Below, in pieces: positions 22,660 through 34,148 of a DNA stretch of 64,000 nucleotides. The notes under the pieces are model-generated. The model saw only the letters and a list, made by a program, of their open reading frames with translations. It was not told the origin of the DNA and did no database searches. The stretch lies in contig JAXGGA010001128.1 in the NCBI GenBank assembly GCA_038373865.1, positions 1 to 64,000 on the forward strand, read 5' to 3'. A program made the position numbers and the translations under genes. Source of the DNA: Uloborus plumipes (Eukaryota; Arthropoda; Arachnida; Araneae; Uloboridae). Position 1 is the first letter of the stretch; every line of letters starts with the position of its first letter.

Positions 22660-23577
22660 GCAGTAAAAGTGCTGCTACACAGCCTAGTGGCAGTTGTAAT
22701 ACACATGGAGGAAGCTGCAGCATCCAAACAAGATAAGAGTGTGACTGCAAAATTAAAAGGATATTTAAAATACTTGAAGTCTGAGCGTTTTGTAAGATTT
22801 TTAAGTTTGATGCGGGATATACTGAATGTTCTGGCAAACGCATCAGAAAATTTTCAAACAAGATTTATTTCAGTAAAAGATGTAATCTATACTTTAGATT
22901 CGACAAAAAGGAAGCTTGGTAAAATGATGATTGAAAATGGGGACTCACTGCAGTAATTCGGTTGAAGTTGAATATAAAGGACTTAGAAGAAGAACTATCT
23001 TTTTTCGGAGAGGACAAAAAAATAATTCTTAAAGCAACTCTGCAGCTTTAGAATCTAGATTTTCAGATGTAAAAAGTGATAAAGTGCTCAGCAATATATG
23101 CATACCCTTGACCCATGCAATGTGGTTCATTTGAATGAAGATAAGGACATTAATAATGAATTCAAAGATTTGGTTGAAAAGATACCACAAATTGTGGTTA
23201 TCGATAAAAGTGCAGTCTTCGAAGAGTTCGAGGAGTACAAGTTGTGGGCTCAAGATAAATTGACGTTATCTTGCAAGGTTGCCTGGCAATGCTTGATGGC
23301 TGAATCTTCTGGATCATCTTTTGTAAATCTAAAGAAAATTATAAGTTGCATTATGACTGTGCCCTTAAGTACTGCAGAGTGTGAAGAGGATTTAGCCATT
23401 TTAACATCATAAAAAGAGAGAATCGTCAAAGCTTATTGCTGACAACTGTTGATGGTTTGTTGCTCATAAAATTGCATGGACAAACCATCAGCGACTACAA
23501 TCCTCTACCTGCCATGAATTTATGGTGGAAAGATGTAGCATGTGGGCGTACAAGACATCCAGACTTTAAAAAATAAG
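22660..23577 (+). pseudogene. hAT-type transposase C-terminal fragment
   Basis: Pieces in several frames. LLHSLVAVVIHMEEA lies at about 22669-22712, KLKGYLKYLKSERFVRFLSL at about 22753-22811, and NLKKIISCIMTVPLSTAECE at about 23326-23385, the hAT dimerisation motif (PxSTAxxE). Then LLLIKLHG and NPLPAMNLWWKD at 23455-23535 end in DFKK-stop. The arrangement resembles the KIAA1586/ZNF862 type of hAT-derived proteins. Stops and frameshifts throughout show a decayed copy. It lies directly after the Tigger fragment and shows no clear terminus. Confidence 0.7.
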
Positions 23578-23732
23578 TTTCAAAAATAATTTTTTATTTA
23601 AAAGATTTTTCTATGTTGTTAAATTTATCTGTAAATTGTTATGGGCTTACATCATAAAAATATTAAATGTTCCCTCTGAAATCTGCTTCTCGCCCTGAAT
23701 TCATTCTATTTATAACAAATATTGGTTCTATC

Positions 23733-23826
23733 GCTCATCCAGGATGAGAGGCACTTTTTAATTAGGATTAGCATTAAATTGACATAGACTGGGGGGAAAA
23801 AAGGTGCCCCTTCATTCTGGATGAGC
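23733..23826. mobile_element. Very short MITE-like inverted repeat (94 bp)
   Basis: GCTCATCCAGGATGAGAGGCAC at the left is matched imperfectly, inverted, by the right end (GCTCATCCAGAATGAAGGGGCAC after reversal). It is only 94 bp long and has no obvious target duplication. GGATGAGC-like words recur in the nearby direct repeats at 24280 and 26428. Confidence 0.5.
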
Positions 23827-24163
23827 AATATGTCAAAAAATGGGTTAACAGAACAATTATGGTACTTATACAAACTTCACAGGTGGTTTTTAAAATGCAC
23901 AATTTTCATTTTTCATGTGTATTTCAGCTTTTCATAATGCGTATTATATGGTTTTGTATTTATTTTGGCATGGTATCTAGACTTAACAGTTGGCTTTAAA
24001 ATGCATCATTCCTTTGTATCGTGTATATTTCACCTCTTTTCCACACATTTTGTGGTACTGTTTTTATTTGCTCATTTGAAAATTGCAACCAAGTAAACAA
24101 GAATGGCAACTAAAAAAAATATATTAGTTCCCACTGGTATCTAACAAACTGATTCTAATGGCT

Positions 24164-24748
24164 TTCCTCTGACTTACTCCCTTCTGGGCGATTTTTAGAA
24201 TTTAGATGCATGTTGTGAATAAAAAAATTCGCCAATGGTAAATTTGATACAATGATGACGTTATATCATGATTTTGGATGAGCTATGGTGCTGGCAAGCC
24301 TTAAACCACGTAATTTTCACTTGTTTGTGATGTGGGAGGAAAAATTCGAAGTTCAGAGTATTCCTTATTATTTATTTTCCACATTACATTTGAAGCAAAA
24401 ACATATTAATGTTTTTTTTTAAATTATTTTCGTTACTTGTGTGTCAGTATTGGCGCCTAAGAAAATATGAGTGTTACGTGAATGGGAGGTGTTACAACTG
24501 TTAGAAAGCACGCCATTTTTTTAGTGCGGGATTAGCAGTATTTTCGCTGTTGTGTGTTGTAGGAAGTGAAATATTTGTGCCTTGGAAATAGGGAGATAAA
24601 CCATTTAGTGCTGTGAGCACAAACAGTGCAGCATTAACTCCTTGCTTAGTTAATTAACCTAATTAGCATTTTTCAAGACAACCAAATTTTTGGGAAATTT
24701 ACACTTGCTTTGTTCACCAACTGCAACTGTAGGGAAACTAGGGAAACC
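24164..24748. repeat. Direct repeat R, first copy (585 bp)
   Basis: From TTCCTCTGACTTACTCCC to CTGTAGGGAAACTAGGGA this segment matches 26317-26900 at an estimated 93-95 percent, with the same left and right borders. It has no coding sequence. Copy 1 is followed by the Harbinger exon region, copy 2 by a PHD-finger fragment. The shared borders argue for an interspersed element of unknown class. Confidence 0.8.
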
Positions 24749-24866
24749 AGCAACAAATTAAGGAAAAAAACACACATACAATTTCCGCTCGTTTTATTTG
24801 CTTTGAACATTATGCAAAGCACACAAGAGAAGAGTAAAGAGTACACCAGCACAGTGAGAGGGTGCG
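24749..24866. repeat. Repeat shared with 40484-40594
   Basis: About 110 bases (GCAACAAATTAAGG to CACAGTGAGAG) are nearly identical to a segment 300 bp upstream of the Myb-like minus-strand ORF at 40 kb. Both may be the central region of one Harbinger family lying between divergent genes. Confidence 0.75.
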
Positions 24867-24979
24867 TTCATAAAGTCTCACGAAACTCACTGGCTTAACC
24901 GAACGTAACGCTCTCGGTTTTCCGTTAACCACGTTAAGTTTTTGAACGATCAGTTAGAAGCCAAGATGGCGGATGTTTG

Positions 24980-25307
24980 ATGCAAATCATTGCTTTTGCG
25001 GAGGATATGTTTTTTGACGATAATGATGAAGAAATTGATTTCCGAATTCTCCTTTTGAATGAAATGAAACAGAAGAAATTAATCGAAACTGTGCGAATAA
25101 AATATTATGTTGAAAATGTAGTTCCTTATTACATGGACAGAACTTTTTCAGAACGTGAACATTTCAGAATGAGACCGTCAACGTTTGAACTTTTGCTCAA
25201 TGAAATGGCCCCACTAATGGAATCAAATTGCGATGGGAGACCAAGTTTGCGAGTAGATAAGGTGCTTCTGTGTGCAATTTGGACTCTTGCAACGCCAGAA
25301 TCTTTCA
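24980..25307 (+). pseudogene. PIF/Harbinger transposase (HARBI1-like) N-terminal exon
   Basis: The frame holds YVENVVPYYMDRTFSEREH, then HFRMRPSTFELLLNEMAP, then GRPSLRVDKVLLCAIWTLAT followed by PESFR. These match the N-terminal region of Harbinger transposases and of their domesticated vertebrate relative HARBI1. A GT donor follows at 25308 (CAG/GTGCGC). The DDE nuclease exons that should come next were not found in the following kilobase. The ATG is in-frame at about 24980. The exon itself is uninterrupted, so this may be a truncated element rather than a badly decayed one. Confidence 0.75.
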
Positions 25308-25512
25308 GGTGCGCATTCATTTTTTTTAATGACAGGTTCACATTCCAATTATTAGGCGATTCCACGGTAACAAGTGTGACATTTGTACACACTTTTTTGT
25401 TTTTAATGTTCTTTTTCACTAGGTTAAATTTTACATTCATGAAATCAGACAACTGGCAATAATTTTTAATAACAATATCTGGCTGCTTATTATCTTGTGT
25501 TGTACATGCCAT

Positions 25513-26316
25513 AAATTAATTTTCTTTTCTTTGTGGTTCACTTCTATTAGATGTATTCTTTGCATGCCACCAATTTTTTGGCACAACACTCAATGCATTT
25601 TAAACTGAATTTTCTTTGTTTATCTCATCTTTACTAATGTGAATACTCTGCTAAGAAATAAAATTTCAGAAGAAAAATAATTAAAAAATACAAGAATTAA
25701 AACTTGAAAGATGGGATGCACTGCCAAATGTAGGAAACAATGGAAAAAATTTAAACGAATTATTTTGTACTAAAAAAAAATCTATGCATTATTCAAATAA
25801 AATCACACTTGTTACATACCGTGTGCGGCATGCAGATTTGGACCTGGAGAGAGCTGAGAAATTATGATTTTTGCTACATGTTCCTTATCACTAGCTTACT
25901 TATATGAAACAAAATCAGATAAATTTTAACTGCTTAGGCGATAGAAAGTATCTTTTAACTGTAACGAGTTGACATTTTTACTCATATGTATTTTATACCA
26001 CTTATCCACCTCAAAAATTGAAATTTTGATTTAATACATAAATTGAACTAAAAAGGAAGGTTAACAACAGTTTTATTTATTTAATTTTTCAAATAATTTC
26101 TTAGAGAGGGAGATGAAAACTGGATTGCAAATTTGCTTTTATAAACCATGAAACCTAGACTCCCAATTTCATTATTTATAAAGCATATAAAAATAATTTA
26201 ATCTGATTTTTGTGCTTTTTCTAACAAAACACAAACTAATAAATAATAAGCAAATGAAGAAATATTGAATTTTTGGACTAAAAAGGTTTTACTTTTTACT
26301 TACGAAAAAGTACTAT
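25513..26316. other. AT-rich spacer, no gene seen
   Basis: No conserved ORF and no continuation of the Harbinger transposase was recognised here. Confidence 0.4.
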
Positions 26317-26900
26317 GTTCCTCTGACTTACTCCCTTCTGTGCGATTTTTAGAATTTAGATGCATGTTGTGAATAAAAAAATTCGCCAATGGTAACCTTG
26401 ATACAATGATGACGTTATATCATGATTTGGGATGAGCTATGGTGCTGGCAACCCTGAAACCACGTCATTTTCACTTGTTTGTGATGTGGGAGGAGAAATT
26501 CGAAGTTCAGAGTATTCCTTATTTCTTTTCCACATTGCATTCGAAGCCAAAACATATTAATGTTTTTTTTTAATTATTTTCGTTAGTTGTGTGTCAGTAT
26601 TGGCGCCTAAGAAAATATGAGTGTTACGTGAATGGGAGGTGTTAACAACTGTAAGAAAGAGCGCCATTTTTTTCAGTGCTGGATTAGCAGTATTTTCGCT
26701 GTTGTGTGTTATAGGAAGTGAAATATTTGTGCTTTGGAAATAGGGAGATAAACTATTTTAGTGCTGTGAGCACAAACAGTGCAGCATTAACTGCTCGCTC
26801 AGTTAATTAGCCTAATTAGCATATTTTTCAAGACTACCAAATTTTTGGAAAATTTACACTAGCTTTATTCACCAACTGCAACTGTAGGGAAACTAGGGAG
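26317..26900. repeat. Direct repeat R, second copy (584 bp)
   Basis: Second copy of the repeat at 24164-24748 in the same orientation, differing by scattered substitutions and small indels. The following sequence is unrelated. Confidence 0.8.
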
Positions 26901-26913
26901 ACTTGACTCATGA

Positions 26914-27500
26914 AGATTTTCTCAATGGATCTCAGCATCTATAGACCTTTCAAAAAGTGCAGCGCGATTCCACCAGAAGTGGTCCCTCGACAGAGTTCGA
27001 GAACATTGATCTTCGGAAGATAAAGTTGGCCCCAAGGGTAAAAACCTGTGGTAGACACAAGGGCTCCACATTGACTGCAATTGGGTTACCCAACAAGAAA
27101 ACAAGTCCCATTTGTTAAAATGCATTCTGGAGACAAAATCAATGCTATGTTATCGTGGTTTGTGTCGGAGGATGACAAAAATAAGGCAAAAACGGGGTGT
27201 CTCATAACTAAGCGCCAAATTGAATGTCGCCCTGAAAGAATTCACCATGGTGCCATCCACAGCGACGTTGATTTAAATTTGATTCGTCCATTCTTCACTT
27301 ATGATGCTTGGATAGCAGTAAAGAGTGCTACAGAAAACAAGAAAAGGACGTGTGTCTGGGTGTGTTCTGTTTGCCATGGCGACATAGGTGACGATTCCAA
27401 CTCTGTACGTTGTGACACTTGTTTATTGTGGTCACATTTTAAGTGTAATGGCATAAAAGCAGCCCCAAAGAACACTTGGTTTTGCATTTCGTGTCGTTAG
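26914..27500 (+). pseudogene. C-terminal PHD-finger fragment of a transposase-like protein
   Basis: A degraded frame reads KTCGRHKGSTLTAIGLPNKK (about 27036-27095). The clear open frame to 27500 holds MLSWFVSEDDKNKAKTGCLI, then LIRPFFTYDAWIAV, and a PHD-type zinc finger CSVCHGDIGDDSNSVRCDTC followed by WSHFKCNGI and FCISC at the end. This order (GRPKGS-GLPKKK, SWFV, PHD) matches the C-terminus of a multicopy arthropod family of SWIM/MULE-like proteins. The finger keeps its Cys4-His-Cys3 spacing. Only the last exon-sized piece is present. The link to MULE-type transposases is recollection and is less sure than the PHD call. Confidence 0.6.
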
Positions 27501-27583
27501 ATTCAAGACAAATGATTTGTAGATATTTTCATTGTATATATCGTCGAGCTACGTATCTTTTTATATTATCTTGATGAATACTT

Positions 27584-28053
27584 TAATCTCCTCAGTCTCA
27601 TGGTCCAGTCGTCATTATATTGTATATATGTAAATTTTATTGCTGTTCACCGTGCTTATCACTTCAAACGAGCGACTCATAGTCCTGTCGTCACTACATT
27701 GTATATATGTAAATTTTATTGCTGTTCACCGTGCTTATTACTTCAAACGAGTGACTCATAGTCCTGTCCTCACTTTATTGTATATATGTAAATTTTATTG
27801 CTGTTCACCGTGCTTATTACTTCAAACGAGGGACTCGTAGTCCTGTCATCATTATACTGTATCTATGTAAATTTTATTGCTGTTCACCGTGCTTATTTCT
27901 TCAAACAAGCGACTCATAGCGATAGCTCAGTTGACAGAGCGTTGGAATGTAGCTGATAGAACAGCAAGCGACTCATAGTCCTGTCATCATTATACTGTAT
28001 ATATGTAAATTTTATTGCTGTTCACCGTGCATATTACTTCAAACGAGCGACTC
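27584..28053. repeat. Tandem array, 79-bp unit, about five and a half copies
   Basis: TGTATATATGTAAATTTTAT starts at 27621, 27700 and 27779, a variant at 27858, and again at 27996. The spacing is 79, 79, 79 and 138; the last is 79 plus a 59-base insertion. Each unit ends GCGACTCATAGTCCTGTC. It has no coding value. Confidence 0.9.
27906..27978 (+). mobile_element. 45-bp tRNA-fragment-like insertion with 14-bp duplication
   Basis: Between two copies of CAAGCGACTCATAG (27906-27919 and 27965-27978) sits a 45-base insert (27920-27964). It contains GATAGCTCAGTTGACAGAGC, a tRNA D-arm with A-box character, followed by an anticodon-arm-like stretch. The 59-base excess over the 79-bp period equals insert plus duplication exactly. 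Confidence 0.75.
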
Positions 28054-29640
28054 ATAAGTAGGGAAGAAATGGAGGTTCTGCAGCAGGAGGAGGTGGTGAG
28101 GTGGTAACACCTCCCCCCCCCCACCCCACCACATAACCTTTCATAAACACTAAACTTTTTCCAACATAAAATCTTTCAAACATATAAAAAGTAAACATTG
28201 TGAAAAAAAAAAAAAAATGAAATGAATGATAGGTGTGAAAGTTGTTAAATTCACATTCAAAATAATTTAGATAGGAGCATAAGATGTAATTAATTAGATG
28301 AATGCAATAAATTATTGCCAGACTTGTTAAGAACTAGCTAAGATAAATTCACATTCACAATAATTTAGATAGAAGTACAAGTTGTATGTAACACAATAAG
28401 TGCAAATAATTATTGCAACCTTGTTTAATATAAATCATGTTATACTATGAGAAAAGAAACAAAGACTTGGAAGTCAAAAGCAAATTAAAGTATTATTGCT
28501 ACTCACATAGTATGGATTCGAGAGAGAGAAAAAAAAAGGAGAGAGAAATTTTTTTCAATCTAATTTAAATTTTTTCGTAAGCAAAACTTTTCTCGCAAAT
28601 ATTTTTTGAAAAATAATTTTTCTTCATTTAAAATTTTTCATCACTTAAAACTTTTCCGCAAAAAGAAAAAAATTCTAATACATTGAATATTATTTTTGTA
28701 AAATAATCTTCGTGCGTAAACAAAATATTCCTCTCAAAATCTTATTGAAAACAAAAAACTTATACTCATGAAATGAAACTTAGAATAAAATATTTTCCAG
28801 TATTAATGGCGAAACGATAAAACTTAAACTAACATAGTAAAATATTGTATGAAAATTTCAAACTTTACATTCAACTCAACAATTTTTATAAACTTAAGAT
28901 GAAAAAAAATATATTAATAACAATGCAAAATTTTGAAAAATAAATGTGAAAAAAAAAAAAAAAATAACTCACCAAGTCTAAAAGACTAAAGGCAATTTTC
29001 CTGAAACTAAGCTTAACGAGAAATGTAAAACTTCATGATACAAAACGGATATTCATGATATAAAACTTAGAAAAATAGTAAAATATTATTGATGGAATGA
29101 TCAAACTATTATTCCTCCCGTTAAAGTTTTGTGTTTGGTTCATTAAATGATTCACTTGATTGGATTGTTACTTAGGAGTCATAAATAATTTTCACAACTC
29201 CATTGAAAAAGAGAAGACGGAAAATATTTGAAGTTTGGGCATATTGTAGAAATAACGTAACTCGATAGAGAGGATTTTTATTAGTGGAGAAATTAATTAA
29301 ATTATCAGACTATGGGAGGATAGCATATTAGCTAAAAATTCAAAGTTGTGATAACTATGTCAAAAGTGATGTAGGAGTCGGGGGAAAAAGTAGAATGCCT
29401 CAAATGATATAGATTATTCATAACTAATACTCGAAATCTGAAAATAATAGTTTGTCATTAATTTAGTTCTGATTAATTGTTCTTTATATGTGATTGAAAT
29501 TGATTTCATCTTATCGATATCATGCAAATTTTGCTATAAGATTTTCAATGTAAGATCGAGTTTGATTATAGTACATTGTTATCACTTGCGAGTCGAAGTT
29601 AAACATGTTGACATTCGCTGAAAGCTAAATTTTTTTGAAA
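28054..29640. other. Very AT-rich non-coding interval
   Basis: No gene was found. Two similar stretches at 28244-28300 and 28345-28400 (both with CACATTCA then AATAATTTAGATAG) suggest a local duplication of about 100 bp. Confidence 0.45.
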
Positions 29641-29754
29641 AAAAAAAAACTCAACACATCTCTGAAATGGTGCTTCAAGTTCATTGGTTCTTTCACCTGA
29701 GTCATTTTGCATTTTTATTGGTCGATATTTCATCTTTTGTTCAGCATATTCTTC

Positions 29755-29800
29755 GAAAGTATAAATTCAGTGTGATCACCATGAAAGCACAGTATGTGGT
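29755..29800 (+). promoter_or_regulatory. Candidate core promoter of the zinc-finger gene
   Basis: A TATAAA at about 29760 is followed some 8-15 bases later by TCAGTGTGATC, an arthropod initiator-like word. It lies about 150 bp upstream of the ATG at 29913. The spacing of TATA to initiator is shorter than ideal, so this is only a candidate. Confidence 0.25.
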
Positions 29801-29912
29801 TTTGCTGTCGTTTCGATTGTGTCGTGTGGTTTTCTCTGCAGAAGTTAACTTGTACTGAAAAACTTTTTCAGACAGTTGAAAATTTGTTTATAAAATTCTT
29901 GAAATCTTTATG

Positions 29913-31375
29913 ATGGAAAATCTGAGTGACAATTTAAATGTTGTTGAAGAGGCTTGCAAAGATATTTTGACACCCTATGTAAGTATTTATTTTTGAGAAT
30001 TTTTTTTATATATTGTGATTCCTTTGTTGAAACACAGTGGAAAGGAAAGGAAATATTTCATGATTTTCCTATTTCAAAGAGTTTGAGTGTTCATTTTATG
30101 ATCATGAGTGGGATATTCATTTCATGTAAATTGGTAAATATTAATGTATGATATGTTTTACTTGTAGATATGCGATTGGTTGAAATTTTAACTTAATGAA
30201 ATTTTTAATTGTTAAGAATGAATGCGTGTGTGTATGTGCTTTTTAATAAGATTTTTAACTGAGTGTCACTTTGAATTTGAAAGTGTTTGATGACTTGTGA
30301 TGGTTTCTAAAAGATTTTTTTTTCTCTTCCAGGTATGTGCCATATGTAATATGATGTTCACTCACAATAAAAGGTTAAGAAGGCATCAAAAAATGCACTT
30401 TGGAGTAAAGATGTTTAGTTGCGATCAGTGTAGTGCATCATTCATGCGGAGATACAGACTAAAGGATCATCTAAAGATACATTTTGGTGAGATTCCCAAT
30501 AGTTGTGAAGAGTGTGGACAGACCTTTGGTTCGAAGAAATTGATGAATCTGCATGTTACGGAGTACGGATCAACTTTTAAATGTGAAGAATGGAAAGTCG
30601 TTCATGTGGAAATCTACCTTGAATCGACATTTGAAGAGTCATAATTCCAATGCTGTCTTTGGATGTTCGCAATGCACTAAGAAGTTTACACGTAGGGATA
30701 GTTTGAAAAGACATGTTCAGATGCATGAAGATATATGTGTGAGCATTGTGAAGAAAAGTTTAACAGAAAATTTACCTTGAATCGTCATTTGAAAAGTCAT
30801 AACTCCAATACTGTCTTTGAATGTTCACAATGCAACAAGAGGTTTAAACGTGAGGAAAGCTTGAAGAGGCATGTTCAGATGCATGAAACATATACATGTA
30901 ACCACTGCGAAGAGAAAAATTTGGTAGAAAAGGTTCTCTTTTTCACCATATTCGTGTTATGCATAGTGATATGAAGCAATCATCTGTAAAAACACATGTG
31001 TCGAAGAGAGTGAAACCTACTTGACAACTGGACTTTTTGCAAATGAATTTGTAACACCAAGTCTTCAAATTATTCAAATATTGGAGGATGAAATGGATGA
31101 AAAACGAGCTATTAAAAGTCGTATAGTCATGAAGGTAGAATTGAGTCGTTATTCAGGATGACTATGATGATGGTGAAGATGAATGGCTTACCTCTTATTT
31201 TGGAAGTGTGATGCGAATTGCTTTAATTAAAGAAATCCTTTCCCAGCAATTGGATGATGCCATCTTGCAGGTTGAAAATGCTTTAGATTTTATAAAGTTT
31301 TGGTCTGGGTGGGTACTTGAATGCATTATGAGTGTAGAAGTACAGAGTGCAAAGTATGCGCCTTTAGCTAACTAG
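29913..31375 (+). pseudogene. C2H2 zinc-finger gene with eight fingers, frameshifted
   Basis: Exon 1 (29913-29978) encodes MENLSDNLNVVEEACKDILT plus PY and ends at a GTAAGT donor. Exon 2 starts at 30333 after TCTTCCAG. Fingers in order: CAIC..HQKMH, CDQC..HLKIH, CEEC..(degenerate second His), a fourth broken by a 2-base loss near 30590, CSQC..HVQMH, CEHC..HLKSH, CSQC..HVQMH, CNHC..HIRVMH. Frame changes at about 30590, 30733 and 30920 separate them, yet finger spacing and linkers are otherwise conserved. An acidic C-terminal stretch (DDYDDGEDEWLTSYFG) follows at about 31160 in another frame, ending at 31375, with AATAAA at 31395 and 31610. It would be a nuclear DNA-binding protein. It is either a recent pseudogene or a live gene with sequence errors. 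Confidence 0.75.
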
Positions 31376-31394
31376 TAAATCATTACCTTTCAAA

Positions 31395-31615
31395 AATAAA
31401 GTATTAGGTCTAATGAAATATTTCAATCTTCTAATTTGTGACTTTTATCGTTGAACGCTATGGGCTATGAGACTATTTTAGTGTTGCATTGCAAAAAAAA
31501 AAAGTTGTTTTATGTTTTGAAATTATTGTTTCGTATCTTTCTATATGTCTCCTTTTAAGCAACCTTCGTAATGTTAATGTTTTTCTGTGGTCTTAATGTA
31601 AGGTTTTGTAATAAA
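31395..31615 (+). terminator. Polyadenylation signals of the zinc-finger locus
   Basis: AATAAA occurs at 31395-31400 and 31610-31615, 20 and 235 bases after the last stop. Confidence 0.45.
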
Positions 31616-32266
31616 GTTTACATGATTCTACATTTGTTGTGCAATTTCGTTAGATTTATACATGCAAAACGCTTCGATGAAAATTGAATCATTGATCAAA
31701 AGCAGGAATGTGGAAAAATAATGCGAGTTAAGATTCATGAGGAAAAAAGCAAGCATATTTTTTTAACTTTGCTTAAAAATGTGAACTTTTACTTTTGTTT
31801 TAACTTTTAATTTTCAACTTTGGTAGAAAAATTTTGGTTGATTTTTTAATTTTGACACTTCACAAAATTTTTATTTTTTTTTTAATATTGACATTTCAAA
31901 AAATTTTTATTTTCAATTTTTAATTATGACATTGCAAAAATTTGATTTAAATTTTTTAATTGGAAGACTTAACTTGATGCTTGAAAATTTATTTAACGAT
32001 TGGTGTTATGTACTATTCGTAAAGTATGATTTCATCGCATCGTGGGAATTATTGAATGTGTGATTACTGCTGATAATCATAGGCGTATATGAGTCTTAAT
32101 CGCATGTTTGATCTTGATAAAGGGTCACGTGGTCATCCGTTATCACCACTAATTTGAAAAACATAAAAAGAATCCAACAAGTTTGAGATAAAGTGTATTG
32201 AAACTGAAAAATGTTGAGTAAAAATAACACACGTAACAAAAGAATCACCCTGCATTCAATGATTGG

Positions 32267-32479
32267 ATGATTAATAACCAAAGTCAAATTACTTATTATC
32301 ATGTGCCTGGTATTTTAAATTTAGCTTTTACTCTTTTGATGACGCCAAAAAATATTCTTGCCGGCTTTTCAAAAAGTGGAATTTTTCCTTTCAACAATAA
32401 TAATTTTACGGAAACTGACTGTGACCTTGTATGGATGCAGCAAATCAGACTGCAAGATTTCTTATTGAAATCATAGATG
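32267..32479 (+). pseudogene. Pogo-type (DDE_1) transposase C-terminal tail
   Basis: The open frame reads NNQSQITYYHVPGILNLAF, then MTPKNILAGFSKSGIFPFNN and FTETDCD. This matches the segment after the nuclease in DDE_1 transposases, where a GFRKTGIxPxN motif is typical. The nuclease core itself lies downstream, at 32565-32714, so the order is reversed relative to a normal gene. This implies two fragments or a rearrangement. Confidence 0.65.
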
Positions 32480-32564
32480 GCATTCTTCTTAATTATGTAA
32501 ACAAAAAAAGAAATCTGTGCTCCTCTTATAGGATGGGCATGGGATCCATTTAACGTACAACACT

Positions 32565-32714
32565 GCAAAACTGCCCTATTGATAATGAGATAATTATTTT
32601 CTGCCTTCCACCAAACTGTAGCCATGCCCTGCAACCATTTGACGTTGGTGTATTTTCACCAATGAAAAAAGCGTGGTGGGACGTCTTAAAAACTGATATC
32701 GGGAGAGAGACTTA
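32565..32714 (+). pseudogene. Pogo-type (DDE_1) transposase core fragment
   Basis: The frame reads FCLPPNCSHALQPFDVGVFS, then PMKKAWWDVL and ends at TAA 32714. CLPPxxxHxLQPxDVGVF is the signature around the last catalytic acidic residue of DDE_1 transposases. It is truncated upstream. Confidence 0.75.
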
Positions 32715-34148
32715 ATTGGAATAATCAAAGCTTCCTTCCAATTTTTTATTTATTTGCAAATGTTATTTTACTTTTCAATGATGTCTTTAATTATCTTCAT
32801 GATACTGTACTGTAGCTGAAACAATTGCAGCATGTGCTGTAAAACCATGGATGATTTCAGATGTTGAAATAAAATTAGTAAAATTAACTACTTTTTTTCT
32901 TTGTACTTGCATCATGTTGACTTCTAAACAACATGACGTTTGGTCCAATAAGGGTCATTCCACGTCAAATCAACCACAAAAATGGGATTTTAACACCCAC
33001 CATCTTGGATTTTGATGAAACTCGGTATACTTCCTTCCTTTGTGGTCATAAGCAACCCCTTAAATTTTTTTCTTTCTATCTTGATGCGTTTTGATTTTAT
33101 AGCCTGTTGAAATTTTGCGATTTTACATTTTTTGTCATTTTCGAGACACGTAAACTGAGCTGGTGTTGTTTGTGAAAAAAAATTGTACCTGGGTAACTAA
33201 TGATTTAATCTTTTTAAATTTTTTTACAGAAAATGTGAAGACTTTGAGCATGTAAATAAAAAATACTGCAATAGTCTTAGTCTATATGAATTTTTTTTGT
33301 CAAAAAAAGGCTTTGTCAAAATTTTAAATTTCGACATGAGGGTCGTCTTTAAAAATCATAATTTTTTTTTTACATGATCATGAATATGTACTCTAATTTA
33401 TCCCACAAAAATTGTTTTGGGTATTTGAGGGATTCTACCCCCCCCCTCCTCCTCCTTATTCTAGAAGAGAAAAACGTAAAACATCATACAAATAAGATCT
33501 TCCTACTATTTAAAAACAGAATTGCCATCAATTACAACAAAAATTTAAACATGATGTATGTTGAATATTGAACTCAAACTCATAAAAATTAATGTTAAAG
33601 ATTTTTTTTCAGTTGAAATAGTTTAAATTGGAGTAATTCTGGAAATATGATATCATGAAATTTAATACTTCCATACAACAATTGACTCATACAGATTACT
33701 AGATTGTAATGAGACAACTTTTCAATTAAAAGTTTAGCTTGACACTAATCCAATATTTCTAGCATTTTCTGGACCCCCCCCCCCTTGTTTGAAAAAAAAA
33801 GTTACTGTGAGACATTTTTTCAATTACTTTTACTGCTGTGCAAAGGAAAATTCATCATTCTTTTTCTTAAAATGACAGTTAATGCTCTACAAAATTTAAT
33901 GGATCAATGTTTATAGTTTTAATTATCCTCAGAATTTTTTTTTTTTTTTGCTTTTCTAAATAGTGGTATAAAATTTTTGTGGTTTTGTATTTATTTTAGT
34001 TTATGGTTATCTCGTAATGAACTGTATATCACATACTGAAAATTTAAGACAACATGAAAATAAAATTTTCATACAATTGTAATTCATAACTAAGCAATTT
34101 ACCCAAAATGTTATAAATACCGGCTCATAATTCTTATATTCCTTCCTT

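Noticed and set aside
27584..28053. CRISPR-like array
   Set aside because: The 79-bp units are nearly identical along their whole length, with no unique spacers, and the DNA is eukaryotic. It is an ordinary tandem repeat.
29667..29858. Small secreted-protein-like ORF upstream of the zinc-finger gene
   Set aside because: Hydrophobic residues reflect T-rich sequence; there is no cleavage-site pattern, and the region is better read as promoter and 5' leader.
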